Assembly: GCA_041178225.1 (NCBI GenBank)
Contig: JBEGVV010000223.1
Span: 1-22,113 of the forward strand
DNA length: 22,113 bases
Origin: CAIOSQ01 sp041178225
GTDB lineage: Bacteria; Pseudomonadota; Alphaproteobacteria; CACIAM-22H2
Reading direction: 5' to 3'
The notes beneath the pieces are model-generated. The model was not told the DNA's origin. It was given only the letters and a program-made list of their open reading frames with translations, and did no database searches. Positions within the stretch are counted from its first letter, which is position 1. Each line of letters starts with the position of its first letter. This document shows, piece after piece, positions 1 through 7,108 of this stretch. The position numbers and the translations under genes are program-made.

Positions 1-323
1 ACCGAGCCCGCGACGACCACCGGCCGGCCCGCGGCGTCGGCTACGTCGCGGGCGAGCTTCGCGGCGAGGCGGTTGAGCTCGCGGGTGCGCCCCTCCAGCT
101 GGTGGAGCATCAGCCGGCGGCGATTGGCGCCGAAGCTGTTGGTGAGGATGATGTCGGCGCCGGCCTCGACGAACTCGCGATGCAGGCCGGCGATGCGGTC
201 CGCGTGGATGTCGTTCCAGAGCTCGGGCGAGTCGCCGGAGACGAGGCCGCGCTCGAACAGGTTCGTGCCGGTGGCGCCATCGGCCAGGAGGACGCGGCGT
301 TCGGCGAGGAGTCGGGCGAGCAT
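1..323 (-). CDS. Homocysteine S-methyltransferase, N-terminal part (cut by left edge)
   Basis: About 107 residues of the N-terminus are present; the gene continues beyond base 1. The start reads MLARLLAERRVLLADGATGT, followed by an ELWND segment and GADIILTNSFGANRRRL. LADGATGTNL and the ILTN(S/T)FG strand are hallmarks of the homocysteine-binding TIM barrel of betaine/S-methylmethionine-homocysteine methyltransferases. This family moves a methyl group to homocysteine to make methionine in the cytoplasm. The C-terminal zinc-binding cysteines lie outside the window, so the methyl donor cannot be judged; the N-terminus resembles the bacterial betaine-homocysteine type (Bmt). A GGAG about 9 bases upstream supports the ATG at 323. 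It follows the MFS gene by 34 bases on the same strand and is probably co-transcribed with it. Confidence 0.88.
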   Translation of the reverse strand, partial: MLARLLAERRVLLADGATGTNLFERGLVSGDSPELWNDIHADRIAGLHREFVEAGADIILTNSFGANRRRLMLHQLEGRTRELNRLAAKLARDVADAAGRPVVVAGS

Positions 324-357
324 GGGGGCGGCTCCGTCGGGTGGGTGGCGGCCGGTA

Positions 358-1551
358 CTAGGACGGCCGATGCGGGCGCGCAAGCCGCCGCGCGGCCAGC
401 GCCAGCGCGGCGCCGGCGAGCGCCACGGCGGCGGTCGGCGGCCCGAGCGCGGCCACGCCATGGGCCTCGATCAGCATGCCGCCGATCGCCGCGGCGGAGA
501 TCCAGCCGACGCTGGCGCAGGTGATGTTGAAGCCGAGCAGCGCGCCGCGCGTCTCGCGCGGGGCGCCGCCGAGCACGGCCATCAGCGCCGGGCGGCCCAG
601 CGCGTTGACGAAGGAATAGACGAAGCCGAGCGCGACGCAGGCCGGCAGGCCGGGCTCCCAGGCGAAGAGCAGCAGCGCCAGCAGCGCGGTCCCCGCGCAG
701 GAGGCGGCGAAGGAGAGCGGCCGGTCGGGCAGGCGGTCGGCGAGCGAGGACCCCACCGCGTTGCCCGCGAGGTTGCCTGCCGCCATCAGCGCCAGCGGCA
801 GGGTGAGGCCCGCGAGGTCGAGCCCGTAGCGCAGCTGGAGCATCGTCGCGAAGTAGACGGCGACCACGCCGAAGCAGACGCGCTCGGCCACGCCGGCCGC
901 GAGCAGCAGGAGCAGGTCGCGGCCGGGCATGGCGCCACGCCTCCAGGGCAGGCCGGACCCGCCCGCGCCGGCGGGCGGCGCGCCATCCCCGCGCAGCGCG
1001 AGCCAGAGCGCGGCGATCGCCGCGAGGTCGGTCGCGGCGACGGATGCCATGACGCCGCGCCAGCCGAGCAGCGTGCCGAGCCAGGAGGCGATGGGCACGC
1101 CCGCGACGAAGGCGAGGGACTGCCCGGTCATGATCCCGCCCAGCGCGCGGCCGCGCTGCCCCTCGTCGACCCTGTCGGAGACCGCGGCGAAGATGACGCC
1201 CATGTGCGCGCCGCCGCCGGCCCCGGCGACCAGGGTCCAGAAGGCGACGGTCCAGTAGCCGCCCGCCAGCGAGATCCCGGCCAGCCCGCCGACGAGCAGG
1301 CCATGCGCCAGGACGAGCATCGGCAATCGGCCCAGCCTGTCGCTCGCGGCGCCGGCGAAGAGCGACGCGACGCCCCAGGCGAAGGCGGTCATCGAGAACA
1401 GGTTGGCGGTCGCCGTCAGGGAGGCGCCGAGGTCGCCCGACATGTCGAGCAGGAAGGGCGCGCGCACCATGCCAGAGCCGGTGACGAGGAAGGTCGCCGC
1501 GCAGGCCGATGAGATCAGGAACAGGGGCAGGCGCGCGGCGGCGTCTCGCAT
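358..1551 (-). CDS. MFS transporter, 12 predicted membrane helices
   Basis: A 397-residue membrane protein made almost wholly of hydrophobic helices with short charged loops. It has the typical major facilitator layout: the loop between helices 2 and 3 reads GAASDRLGRLPML, matching the family motif G-x3-D-R-x-G-R, and a hydrophilic central loop (around LRGDGAPPAGAGGSG) separates the two six-helix halves. Length fits drug/metabolite proton antiporters of about 400 residues. The substrate cannot be told from sequence. The ATG at 1551 (MRDAAARLPLFL) was chosen because the first helix begins a few residues later; the ribosome-binding site is weak (GAAG well upstream). It is divergent from the stress-protein gene and 34 bases ahead of the methyltransferase gene, so methylated-compound or amino-acid transport is possible but is only inference. 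Confidence 0.85.
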   Translation of the reverse strand: MRDAAARLPLFLISSACAATFLVTGSGMVRAPFLLDMSGDLGASLTATANLFSMTAFAWGVASLFAGAASDRLGRLPMLVLAHGLLVGGLAGISLAGGYWTVAFWTLVAGAGGGAHMGVIFAAVSDRVDEGQRGRALGGIMTGQSLAFVAGVPIASWLGTLLGWRGVMASVAATDLAAIAALWLALRGDGAPPAGAGGSGLPWRRGAMPGRDLLLLLAAGVAERVCFGVVAVYFATMLQLRYGLDLAGLTLPLALMAAGNLAGNAVGSSLADRLPDRPLSFAASCAGTALLALLLFAWEPGLPACVALGFVYSFVNALGRPALMAVLGGAPRETRGALLGFNITCASVGWISAAAIGGMLIEAHGVAALGPPTAAVALAGAALALAARRLARPHRPS

Positions 1552-1597
1552 GGGGACAACTTCGCACGTGCCCGCGCGCCGGCGGATCGAAAAATCC

Positions 1598-1640
1598 CTC
1601 CAGGGCGGGAATTCGCTTGTGGCGGTGCCCTGCCCTGGAG
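1598..1640. repeat. Large inverted repeat in the MFS/usp divergent gap
   Basis: CTCCAGGGC (1598-1606) and GCCCTGGAG (1632-1640) are perfect 9-base complements. The stem extends inward by a G-T wobble and two G-C pairs, leaving a loop of about 19 bases. It lies between the divergent MFS (start 1551) and usp (start 1756) genes. It could be an operator, or a hairpin in one of the leaders. There is no T-run to make it an obvious terminator. Confidence 0.5.
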
Positions 1641-1677
1641 AGGTCTTCCCGTGGCCGCCAGCGCGACGCGAGGAACC

Positions 1678-1692
1678 CTTGCGCGCCGCAAG
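1678..1692. repeat. Inverted repeat CTTGCG-cgc-CGCAAG upstream of usp
   Basis: Perfect 6-base arms with a 3-base centre, 64 to 78 bases upstream of the usp ATG. It overlaps a weak -35-like TTGCGC (1679-1684), which has a CATCTT 16 bases downstream. Operator or promoter-core role is possible; chance occurrence in such GC-rich DNA cannot be excluded. Confidence 0.35.
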
Positions 1693-1711
1693 CGCGCCTC
1701 CATCTTCGTGG

Positions 1712-1741
1712 GCGGCGCGCCCGCATTCCCGCGGCGCGCCC
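1712..1741. repeat. Two 11-base direct repeats (GCGGCGCGCCC) ahead of usp
   Basis: GCGGCGCGCCC occurs at 1712-1722 and again at 1731-1741, a 19-base period, just before the usp ribosome-binding site. Each copy contains the palindrome GGCGCGCC. The spacing is near two helical turns, so a protein could bind both copies on one face, or the leader RNA could fold through them. Confidence 0.5.
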
Positions 1742-1755
1742 CCGGAGGACACGCC

Positions 1756-2181
1756 ATGAAGATCCTGCTTCCCGTCGACGGCAGCCCGTTCACCGCGAAG
1801 ATGCTCGCCTATGTCGGCGCCCACGACGAGATGTTCGGAAGGGCGGACGAGTTCGTGCTGGTGCATGTGCGCTCCCCGGTGGCGCCGCGCGTGCGGCGCG
1901 CCGTCGGCAAGGAACTCGTCGACAAGCTCCACGCCGACGAGACGCAGGCCGCGACCAAGGGCGTGATGGCCTATTTCAAGCAGAAGGGCTGGTCGGCGCG
2001 GCTGGTGACGCGCGAGGGCATCCCCGGCGACGAGATCGCCGCGGTCGCCGGGAGCGGCAAGTTCGACCTCGTCGTCATGGGCTCGCACGGCCATGGCGCG
2101 ATCGGAGCGCTGCTGATGGGCTCGACCGCGCAGCGCGTGCTGGCGCATTGCAGCACGCCGGTGCTGCTCATCCGCCGCTGA
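1756..2181 (+). CDS. Universal stress protein, UspA family
   Basis: A 141-residue single-domain protein, the usual length for one Usp domain. It starts MKILLPVDGSPFTAKMLAYV, the first strand and helix of the fold, and ends in HCSTPVLLIRR, the last strand. The nucleotide-binding motif G-x2-G-x9-G-(S/T) is complete: G109, G112, G122 and S123 in the segment beginning MGSHGHGAIG. That pattern marks the ATP-binding subclass (MJ0577/UspFG-like) rather than non-binding UspA. Such cytoplasmic proteins help cells survive starvation, oxidative or respiratory stress; the target here is unknown. The ATG at 1756 was chosen over longer upstream frames because GGAGG sits 7 bases before it and the fold begins there. 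It converges on the GST gene with only 18 bases between. Confidence 0.93.
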   Translation: MKILLPVDGSPFTAKMLAYVGAHDEMFGRADEFVLVHVRSPVAPRVRRAVGKELVDKLHADETQAATKGVMAYFKQKGWSARLVTREGIPGDEIAAVAGSGKFDLVVMGSHGHGAIGALLMGSTAQRVLAHCSTPVLLIRR

Positions 2182-2189
2182 AGGCGCGG

Positions 2190-2213
2190 CGCCGGCGGCT
2201 CAGGTCGCCGGCG
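2190..2213. terminator. Probable bidirectional terminator hairpin between usp and GST genes
   Basis: CGCCGGCG (2190-2197) is repeated at 2206-2213; as it is self-complementary the two copies can pair with an 8-base loop that holds the GST stop codon. On the plus strand it is followed by TCTCCTCGT, weakly T-rich. Position between two convergent genes supports termination on both strands, but the T-run is poor. Confidence 0.4.
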
Positions 2214-2862
2214 TCTCCTCGTAGCGCGGCGAGCGCCAGGGCTCGGCGACGCCGCCAGCCACCCATTCCTCGACCAGCGGGTGGCGCAGGACCGCCTCGA
2301 CATAGGCGCGCGCGCCGGCATCGAGCTCCGGCTCCCAGGTCATGAAGCGGCAGGCGATCGGCGCGTAGAACGCGTCGGCGATCGTGAACGCGGCGCCGAA
2401 GAGGAAGGGGCCGCCGGCGCCGAAGCGCGCGCGCGTCCCGGCCCAGAGCGCGGAGATGCGCGCGATGTCCGCCAGCGCGGCCGGCGTGCGGCCCTGCCCG
2501 GCGAGGCTGCGGCCGAGGTTGAAGTACATGGCCCGGCGCAGCTCGACGAAGCCCGAGTGCATCTCCGCCGCGACCACGCGCGCATGCGCGCGCGCGGCGC
2601 GGTCCGCGGGCCACAGCCCGGGCGCAAGCTCGGCGCAGTACTCCGCGATCGCCATCGAGTCCCAGACGACATTGCCCGCGTGGTGCAGGCAGGGCACGCG
2701 CCCCGACGGCGACACGGCGCGGATGCGCGCCTGCGTCTCGGCGAGGTCGAGGGGGATCGTCACCTCCTCGAAGGCGAGGCCGGCGAGGCGGCAGGCCAGC
2801 CAGCCGCGCATCGACCACGAGGAATAGCGCTTGTTGCCGATGTAGAGGATCGTCCCGCTCAT
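2200..2862 (-). CDS. Glutathione S-transferase family protein
   Basis: A 220-residue cytoplasmic protein with the two-domain GST layout. The N-terminal thioredoxin-like domain starts MSGTILYIGNKRYSSWSMRG; the serines of YSSWS are where the catalytic Ser of zeta-like and related bacterial GSTs lies. The cis-proline and glutathione-binding pair appear as GRVPCLHH and WDSMAIAEYCAE (the usual E/Q-S is D-S here). The remaining 130 or so residues form the helical domain, with TIADAFYAP matching the conserved N-cap segment. Members conjugate glutathione to, or isomerise, electrophiles; the substrate is not evident. The ATG at 2862 was chosen because it begins the first beta strand; the upstream GGCGGC is a weak ribosome site. 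It diverges from the M17 peptidase gene with 94 bases between. Confidence 0.9.
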   Translation of the reverse strand: MSGTILYIGNKRYSSWSMRGWLACRLAGLAFEEVTIPLDLAETQARIRAVSPSGRVPCLHHAGNVVWDSMAIAEYCAELAPGLWPADRAARAHARVVAAEMHSGFVELRRAMYFNLGRSLAGQGRTPAALADIARISALWAGTRARFGAGGPFLFGAAFTIADAFYAPIACRFMTWEPELDAGARAYVEAVLRHPLVEEWVAGGVAEPWRSPRYEETPAT

Positions 2863-2898
2863 GCCGCCGATGTAGCGCGCGCCGCCATCCCTTGGCAA

Positions 2899-2923
2899 CG
2901 AACTACCCGGCGGGGCAAGTTCG
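2899..2923. repeat. Short inverted repeat in the GST/aminopeptidase divergent gap
   Basis: CGAACT (2899-2904) and AGTTCG (2918-2923) are perfect complements separated by 13 bases, inside the 94-base gap between two divergent genes. The arms are centred 19 bases apart, a spacing common for dimeric regulators. A weak -35-like TTGGCA (2892-2897) adjoins it. This is a candidate operator only. Confidence 0.3.
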
Positions 2924-2956
2924 CGGGGTCCTCCCCAGCCGCACCGGAGCATTCCA

Positions 2957-4348
2957 ATGGCATCGGCCGTCGTGACTTCCGCGCAGCGCGCGCGCCCGCT
3001 CCACCTCCTGGCCAGCGCCGCGCTCGGCCCGTGGCGGAAGAAGCTCCCGGCGGCGACGCGCGCGTGGCTGGACGCCTCGGGCTTCGCTGGCAAGCCCGGC
3101 GAGCTCGTCCTCCTCCCCTCGCCCGGGGGCCGCGGCGCGGTCGGCGCGGTCTTCGTCTTCGCGGGCGACGGCTCGCCCGGCGATTTCTGGCGCCTCGCCA
3201 GCCTGCCGATGCGCCTGCCCGCCGCCGCGTGGAAGGTCGAGGGCGAGCTCGCGCCGGCGACGGCGACGCGCGCGGCCATCGCCTGGGGCGTCGGCGCCTA
3301 CCAGTTCGCGCGCTACCGCAAGCCCGCGCGCGCGGCGGCGAGGCTGGTGATGCCCGCGGGCGCGGATCGCGCGGCGGTCCAGCGCTGCATCGAGGCCGAC
3401 GCCTTCGTGCGCGACCTCGTCAACACGCCCGCCCAGGACATGGGGCCGGGCGAGCTCGCGGCGGCGGCGGTCGCGATGGCGTCCGAGCTCGGCATGGAGT
3501 CGTGCGTCGTCACCGGCGCCGACCTGCTCGCCGAGGGCCACCGGCTGATCCACGCCGTCGGGAGGGCCTCGTCGCGCCCGCCGCGGCTCGTCGACCTCTC
3601 ATGGGGCGATGTGTCGCACCCGCGGGTGACCCTGGTCGGCAAGGGCGTGTGCTTCGACACCGGCGGCCTCGACCTCAAGCCGGCCGACGGCATGCGCCTC
3701 ATGAAGAAGGACATGGGCGGCGCGGCGCACGTGCTCGGCCTCGCGCGGATGATCGTGCGCGCCAGGCTGCCGGTGCGGCTGCGCGTCCTCGTGGCGGCGG
3801 TCGAGAACTCCGTCTCGGGCAACGCCTTCCGCCCGATGGACGTCATCGAGTCGCGCAAGGGCCTGACCGTCGAGATCGGCAACACCGACGCCGAGGGGCG
3901 GCTGATCCTCGCCGACGCGCTGCACCTCGCCAGCGAGGACAAGCCGGCGCTGATCGTCGACATGGCGACGCTGACCGGCGCCGCGCGCGTCGCCCTCGGT
4001 CCCGACCTGCCGGCGACCTACTGCAACGACGACGCGGTCGCCACCGCCCTCGCCCGGCACGCCGAGGCCGAGGCCGACCCGCTCTGGCGCATGCCGCTCT
4101 GGAAGCCCTACCGGCCGATGCTCGACAGCAAGGTCGCCGACCTCAACAACGTCAGCCCCGGCCCGATGGGCGGCTCGATCACGGCGGCCCTGTTCATGCA
4201 GGAATTCGTCGGCCCCGGCATCCCCTGGGTCCATCTCGACGTCTATGCCTGGAACGCCAGCGCCAGGCCCGGGCGGCCCGAGGGGGCGGAGGTCCAGGCC
4301 CTGCGCGCGCTTTTCGGACTCGTCGCGGAACGTGCTAGGAAGGCCTAG
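2957..4348 (+). CDS. M17 family leucyl aminopeptidase
   Basis: A 463-residue cytosolic zinc/manganese aminopeptidase that removes N-terminal residues from peptides. The C-terminal catalytic domain is complete. LVGKGVCFDTGG supplies metal ligands K229 and D234, LKPADGMRLMKKDMGG supplies K241 (the catalytic lysine position) and D252, and the signature NTDAEGRL supplies D311, E313 and R315. The N-terminal 150 residues are the shorter, variable domain typical of the alphaproteobacterial branch, so total length is a little below E. coli PepA (about 500). The ATG at 2957 has GGAGC 7 bases upstream. The likely role is turnover of imported or intracellular peptides, which fits the peptide importer encoded nearby, though the two are not in one operon. 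Confidence 0.95.
   Translation: MASAVVTSAQRARPLHLLASAALGPWRKKLPAATRAWLDASGFAGKPGELVLLPSPGGRGAVGAVFVFAGDGSPGDFWRLASLPMRLPAAAWKVEGELAPATATRAAIAWGVGAYQFARYRKPARAAARLVMPAGADRAAVQRCIEADAFVRDLVNTPAQDMGPGELAAAAVAMASELGMESCVVTGADLLAEGHRLIHAVGRASSRPPRLVDLSWGDVSHPRVTLVGKGVCFDTGGLDLKPADGMRLMKKDMGGAAHVLGLARMIVRARLPVRLRVLVAAVENSVSGNAFRPMDVIESRKGLTVEIGNTDAEGRLILADALHLASEDKPALIVDMATLTGAARVALGPDLPATYCNDDAVATALARHAEAEADPLWRMPLWKPYRPMLDSKVADLNNVSPGPMGGSITAALFMQEFVGPGIPWVHLDVYAWNASARPGRPEGAEVQALRALFGLVAERARKA
4335..4348. repeat. Inverted repeat CTAGG-aagg-CCTAG over the aminopeptidase stop codon
   Basis: Perfect 5-base arms with a 4-base loop, ending exactly at the TAG stop of the aminopeptidase gene. It holds two copies of CTAG, a tetramer that is rare in many proteobacterial genomes. 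The stem is short for a terminator and no T-run follows. Confidence 0.35.
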
Positions 4349-4375
4349 AATTGAATCGCATGCGGCGTGCATCCC

Positions 4376-4390
4376 GTTAGGGTTCCTAAC
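4376..4390. repeat. Inverted repeat GTTAGG-gtt-CCTAAC upstream of the coiled-coil gene
   Basis: Perfect 6-base arms with a 3-base centre, 40 to 55 bases before the ATG at 4431. A second small repeat, ATGC-ggcgt-GCAT, lies at 4360-4372, and a GAATC (a possible CcrM methylation site) at 4353-4357. The AT content is higher than in the surroundings, which suits a promoter/operator region. No clear -10/-35 pair is visible. Confidence 0.4.
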
Positions 4391-4430
4391 CTGACGCTTG
4401 CATGCCGTGGCAGGAAGCCAGGCGAGCATC

Positions 4431-5450
4431 ATGACGAGCGATCCCCAGGCGCCATCCGGTGGCGCCGAACCAGCGGACGAGGAAGGCGCAAACGGCGACG
4501 CCAAGGCCGCGGACGCAAGCACGCATTTCCTCTTCAAGCACCGCCTCTTCGCGGTGAAGGGCGCGCATTTCGCGGTCTCCCCCGCGACCGACGAGCCCGT
4601 CTACAACGTCACGATGGGCGAGCTGAAGGTGTCGCTGACCATCCCGACGCTGGCGGCGGAGTTCGGCCTCGGCGCCGACACCGACGACGGCAAGCTGCTG
4701 CGCATCGTCGCGCGCAGCCTGCGCTACGTGAAGCAGATACGGCCCGGCGACTCGATCCCGCGCGAGATCCTCGACGGCACCTCGTCCTGGACGGTCGAGC
4801 CGCACCACCAGACCGTCGCGATCGCGCGCCTGTCCTACAACCTCATCAACCCGCGCGCGGCGGGCGAGTTCGAGGCCAACGAGTTCCAGGTCCTGAACAA
4901 GATGGCGAACGACGAGGAGACCAAGAACGCGGTCTCCGAGGCGCTGGTGGACATCGCCCAGAAGGAACGCCAGGGCCGCGAGACCAAGGAGATGATCTAC
5001 GACCAGCTCGAGACGGTGGCCCGCGAGCTGGCCTACATCGAGGCGCTGCGCGAGCGCCACGGCAAGATCAAGATGATCGAGCGCAAGATCTCCGACGCCG
5101 GGAAGATGTACCGGCGCGAGCGCCAGATCTTCGAGGATGTCGGCCGCATCCAGGCCCTGCTGCGCGGGCCGATGCAGGAATTCCCGTCGATCTTCCAGAT
5201 GGTCTACACGCAGATGGCCGACGTGCGGCAGGTGCTGCGCGACATCCCCCGCCAGATCCAGTTCATCCGCACGATGCGCGACGAGCTGCACGTGCGGTTC
5301 ATGAAGTGGGAGGAGCTGATCCAGCTCTGGGAGCCGATCGCGACGGAGCGCAGCGAGACGCTGGAGAAGGCGCTGCGCACGACCTACCGCTTCCTCGCGC
5401 GCCACTTCCCGCAGCGCAAGGACTGGACGCTCACCATCGCCAAGCGCTGA
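4431..5450 (+). CDS. Unrecognised acidic/coiled-coil protein, 339 residues
   Basis: I do not recognise this family. There is no signal peptide and no membrane helix, so it should be cytoplasmic. Three parts are visible. Residues 1-29 are an Ala/Asp/Glu/Gly-rich, probably disordered tail. Residues 30 to about 150 look like a mixed alpha/beta domain (HFLFKHRLFAVKGAHFAV, YNVTMGELKVSLTIPTL, WTVEPHHQTVAIARLSYNLI). From about 150 to 310 it is strongly helical and rich in Lys, Arg, Glu and Gln (KERQGRETKEMIYDQL, YIEALRERHGKIKMIERK), as in a coiled coil or helical bundle. It ends FPQRKDWTLTIAKR. The ATG at 4431 (MTSDPQAPSGG) is preferred to a TTG at 4398 because AGGCGAG lies 4-5 bases upstream. Codon use matches the neighbours. 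It ends 9 bases from the convergent yejF stop. A structural or scaffolding role is a guess. Confidence 0.75.
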   Translation: MTSDPQAPSGGAEPADEEGANGDAKAADASTHFLFKHRLFAVKGAHFAVSPATDEPVYNVTMGELKVSLTIPTLAAEFGLGADTDDGKLLRIVARSLRYVKQIRPGDSIPREILDGTSSWTVEPHHQTVAIARLSYNLINPRAAGEFEANEFQVLNKMANDEETKNAVSEALVDIAQKERQGRETKEMIYDQLETVARELAYIEALRERHGKIKMIERKISDAGKMYRRERQIFEDVGRIQALLRGPMQEFPSIFQMVYTQMADVRQVLRDIPRQIQFIRTMRDELHVRFMKWEELIQLWEPIATERSETLEKALRTTYRFLARHFPQRKDWTLTIAKR

Positions 5451-5459
5451 CGCGCGGCG

Positions 5460-7097
5460 CTACTCGCGCACCGCGCCGCCGCCGATGGCGGCGAGCTGGA
5501 AGGCCGCGGCCATGAGCGCGCGCGTATAGGGCTCGCGTGGCGCGTCGAACACGGCCGAGGCCGGGCCGCGCTCGACCACCCGCCCGTCCTTCAGCACCAT
5601 CACCTCGTCGGCGAGCGCGCGCACGACCTTCAGGTCGTGGCTGATGAAGACGTAGGACAGGCGGTGGCGCGCCTGCAGCTCGCGCAGCAGGTCGACGATC
5701 TGCGCCTGGACCGACATGTCGAGCGCGGAGGTGGGCTCGTCGAGGATCACCAGCCTCGGCTTGAGGACCAGGGCGCGCGCGATCGCGATGCGCTGGCGCT
5801 GGCCGCCGGAGAACTCGTGCGGGTAGCGGTGGCGCGTCTGCGGGTCGAGCCGCACCTCGCGCAGCGCCTCGACCACCATCGCGTCGCGCGCGGCGGCGTC
5901 GGCGCCGAGGCCGTGGATGCGCAGCCCCTCGGCGACGATCTCGCCGACCGAGAGCCGCGGCGAGAGGCTGCCGAACGGATCCTGGAAGACGACCTGCATC
6001 TCGCGGCGCAGCGGCCGCAGCGCGCGCCCGCGCAGCGCCTGGATGTCGCGGCCGGCGAAGCGGATCTCGCCGCGCGAGCCCTCGAGGCGCAGCAGCGCCA
6101 TGCCCAGCGTCGTCTTGCCCGATCCGGACTCGCCGACCACGCCCAGCGTGTGGCCCTCGCGCAGCGACAGGTCGACGCCGTCCACGGCCTTCACGTGCGA
6201 CACGGTGCGCCGCAGCACGCCCGCCCTGACCGGGAACCAGACGCGCAGGTCCTTCGCCTCCAGCACCACCGGCGCCGCCTTGTCGCGCGGCGCGGGCCGG
6301 CCCTTCGGCTCGGCGGAGAGCAGGTGGCGCGTGTAGTCGTGCGAGGGGTTGGCGAAGACATCCGCGACCGGGCCGGACTCGACGATGCGGCCGGACTGCA
6401 TCACCGCGACGCGCGACGCGATGCGTCGCACGACGCCGAGGTCGTGGGTGATGAACAGCATCGCCATGCCAAGGCGCTTCTGCAGGCCGGAGAGCAGCTC
6501 GAGCAGCTGCGCCTGGATGGTGACGTCGACGGCCGTCGTCGGCTCGTCGGCGATCAGCAGGTCGGGCTCGTTGGCGAGCGCCATGGCGATCATCACGCGC
6601 TGGCGCTGGCCGCCGGAGAGCTGGTGCGGGTAGGCGCCGAGCCGGCGCTCCGCCTGCGCGCCCATGCCAACCAGCCCCAGGAGCTCGACGATGCGCGCGC
6701 GCGCCGCCGCGGGCGACAGGCGCTTGTGGATGACCAGCGCCTCGCCGACCTGCCGCTCGATCGTGTGCAGCGGGTTGAGCGAGGTCATCGGCTCCTGGAA
6801 CACCATGGCGACGCGGTTGCCACGCACCTCGCGCATGCGCGCCTCGCCCGCGCCAAGCAGTTCCTCGCCATCGAAGCGGATGGATCCCCCCGGCGGGTGG
6901 GCGGCGACCGGGTAGGGCAGCAGCTGCAGGACCGAGAGCGCGCTCACCGACTTGCCCGAGCCGGACTCGCCGACCAGCGCCAGCGTCTCGCCACGCGCGA
7001 GCGAGAAGGACACGCGGTCGACGGCGGTGGCGCGCCGGCCGCCGCCGAGGTCGAAGGTCACGGAGAGGTCGCGGACCTCGAGGAGCGGTCGATCCAT
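5460..7097 (-). CDS. yejF: Peptide ABC transporter, double ATP-binding subunit YejF
   Basis: A 545-residue protein with two full ABC ATPase domains in tandem, the layout of YejF, which powers the importer. Domain 1 has Walker A GESGSGKS (residues 43-50), the signature LSGGQRQR and Walker B LLIADEPTTAVD; domain 2 has GESGSGKTT, FSGGQRQR and LVILDEPTSALD. Each is followed by the C-terminal extension typical of oligopeptide/dipeptide transporters (PSHDYTRHLL and REPYTRALM). All catalytic residues look intact. Two in-frame ATGs lie at 7103 and 7097. GAGGAGG abuts the first and is 6 bases from the second, so 7097 (MDRPLLEV) is the better start. It lies 11 bases below the yejE stop, indicating translational coupling in yejABEF. 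Confidence 0.95.
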   Translation of the reverse strand: MDRPLLEVRDLSVTFDLGGGRRATAVDRVSFSLARGETLALVGESGSGKSVSALSVLQLLPYPVAAHPPGGSIRFDGEELLGAGEARMREVRGNRVAMVFQEPMTSLNPLHTIERQVGEALVIHKRLSPAAARARIVELLGLVGMGAQAERRLGAYPHQLSGGQRQRVMIAMALANEPDLLIADEPTTAVDVTIQAQLLELLSGLQKRLGMAMLFITHDLGVVRRIASRVAVMQSGRIVESGPVADVFANPSHDYTRHLLSAEPKGRPAPRDKAAPVVLEAKDLRVWFPVRAGVLRRTVSHVKAVDGVDLSLREGHTLGVVGESGSGKTTLGMALLRLEGSRGEIRFAGRDIQALRGRALRPLRREMQVVFQDPFGSLSPRLSVGEIVAEGLRIHGLGADAAARDAMVVEALREVRLDPQTRHRYPHEFSGGQRQRIAIARALVLKPRLVILDEPTSALDMSVQAQIVDLLRELQARHRLSYVFISHDLKVVRALADEVMVLKDGRVVERGPASAVFDAPREPYTRALMAAAFQLAAIGGGAVRE

Positions 7098-7108
7098 CGC
7101 CATCCTCC

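Noticed and set aside
73..1512. Long open frame on the plus strand opposite the MFS gene
   Set aside because: It would encode an Arg/Gly/Pro/Gln-rich low-complexity protein with no domain. It is the antisense shadow of a clear MFS gene, as expected in very GC-rich DNA. Similar shadows over yejF (5637-7439), yejA (9420-11312) and lysS (16673-19375) were rejected for the same reason.
2561..2620. Runs of alternating CG that look like a simple repeat
   Set aside because: Such runs occur throughout the window inside coding sequence and follow from high GC and codon choice; no regular unit is repeated.
4398..4430. TTG start for the unknown coiled-coil gene
   Set aside because: The ATG at 4431 has a better-placed ribosome site and the extra 11 residues add nothing recognisable.
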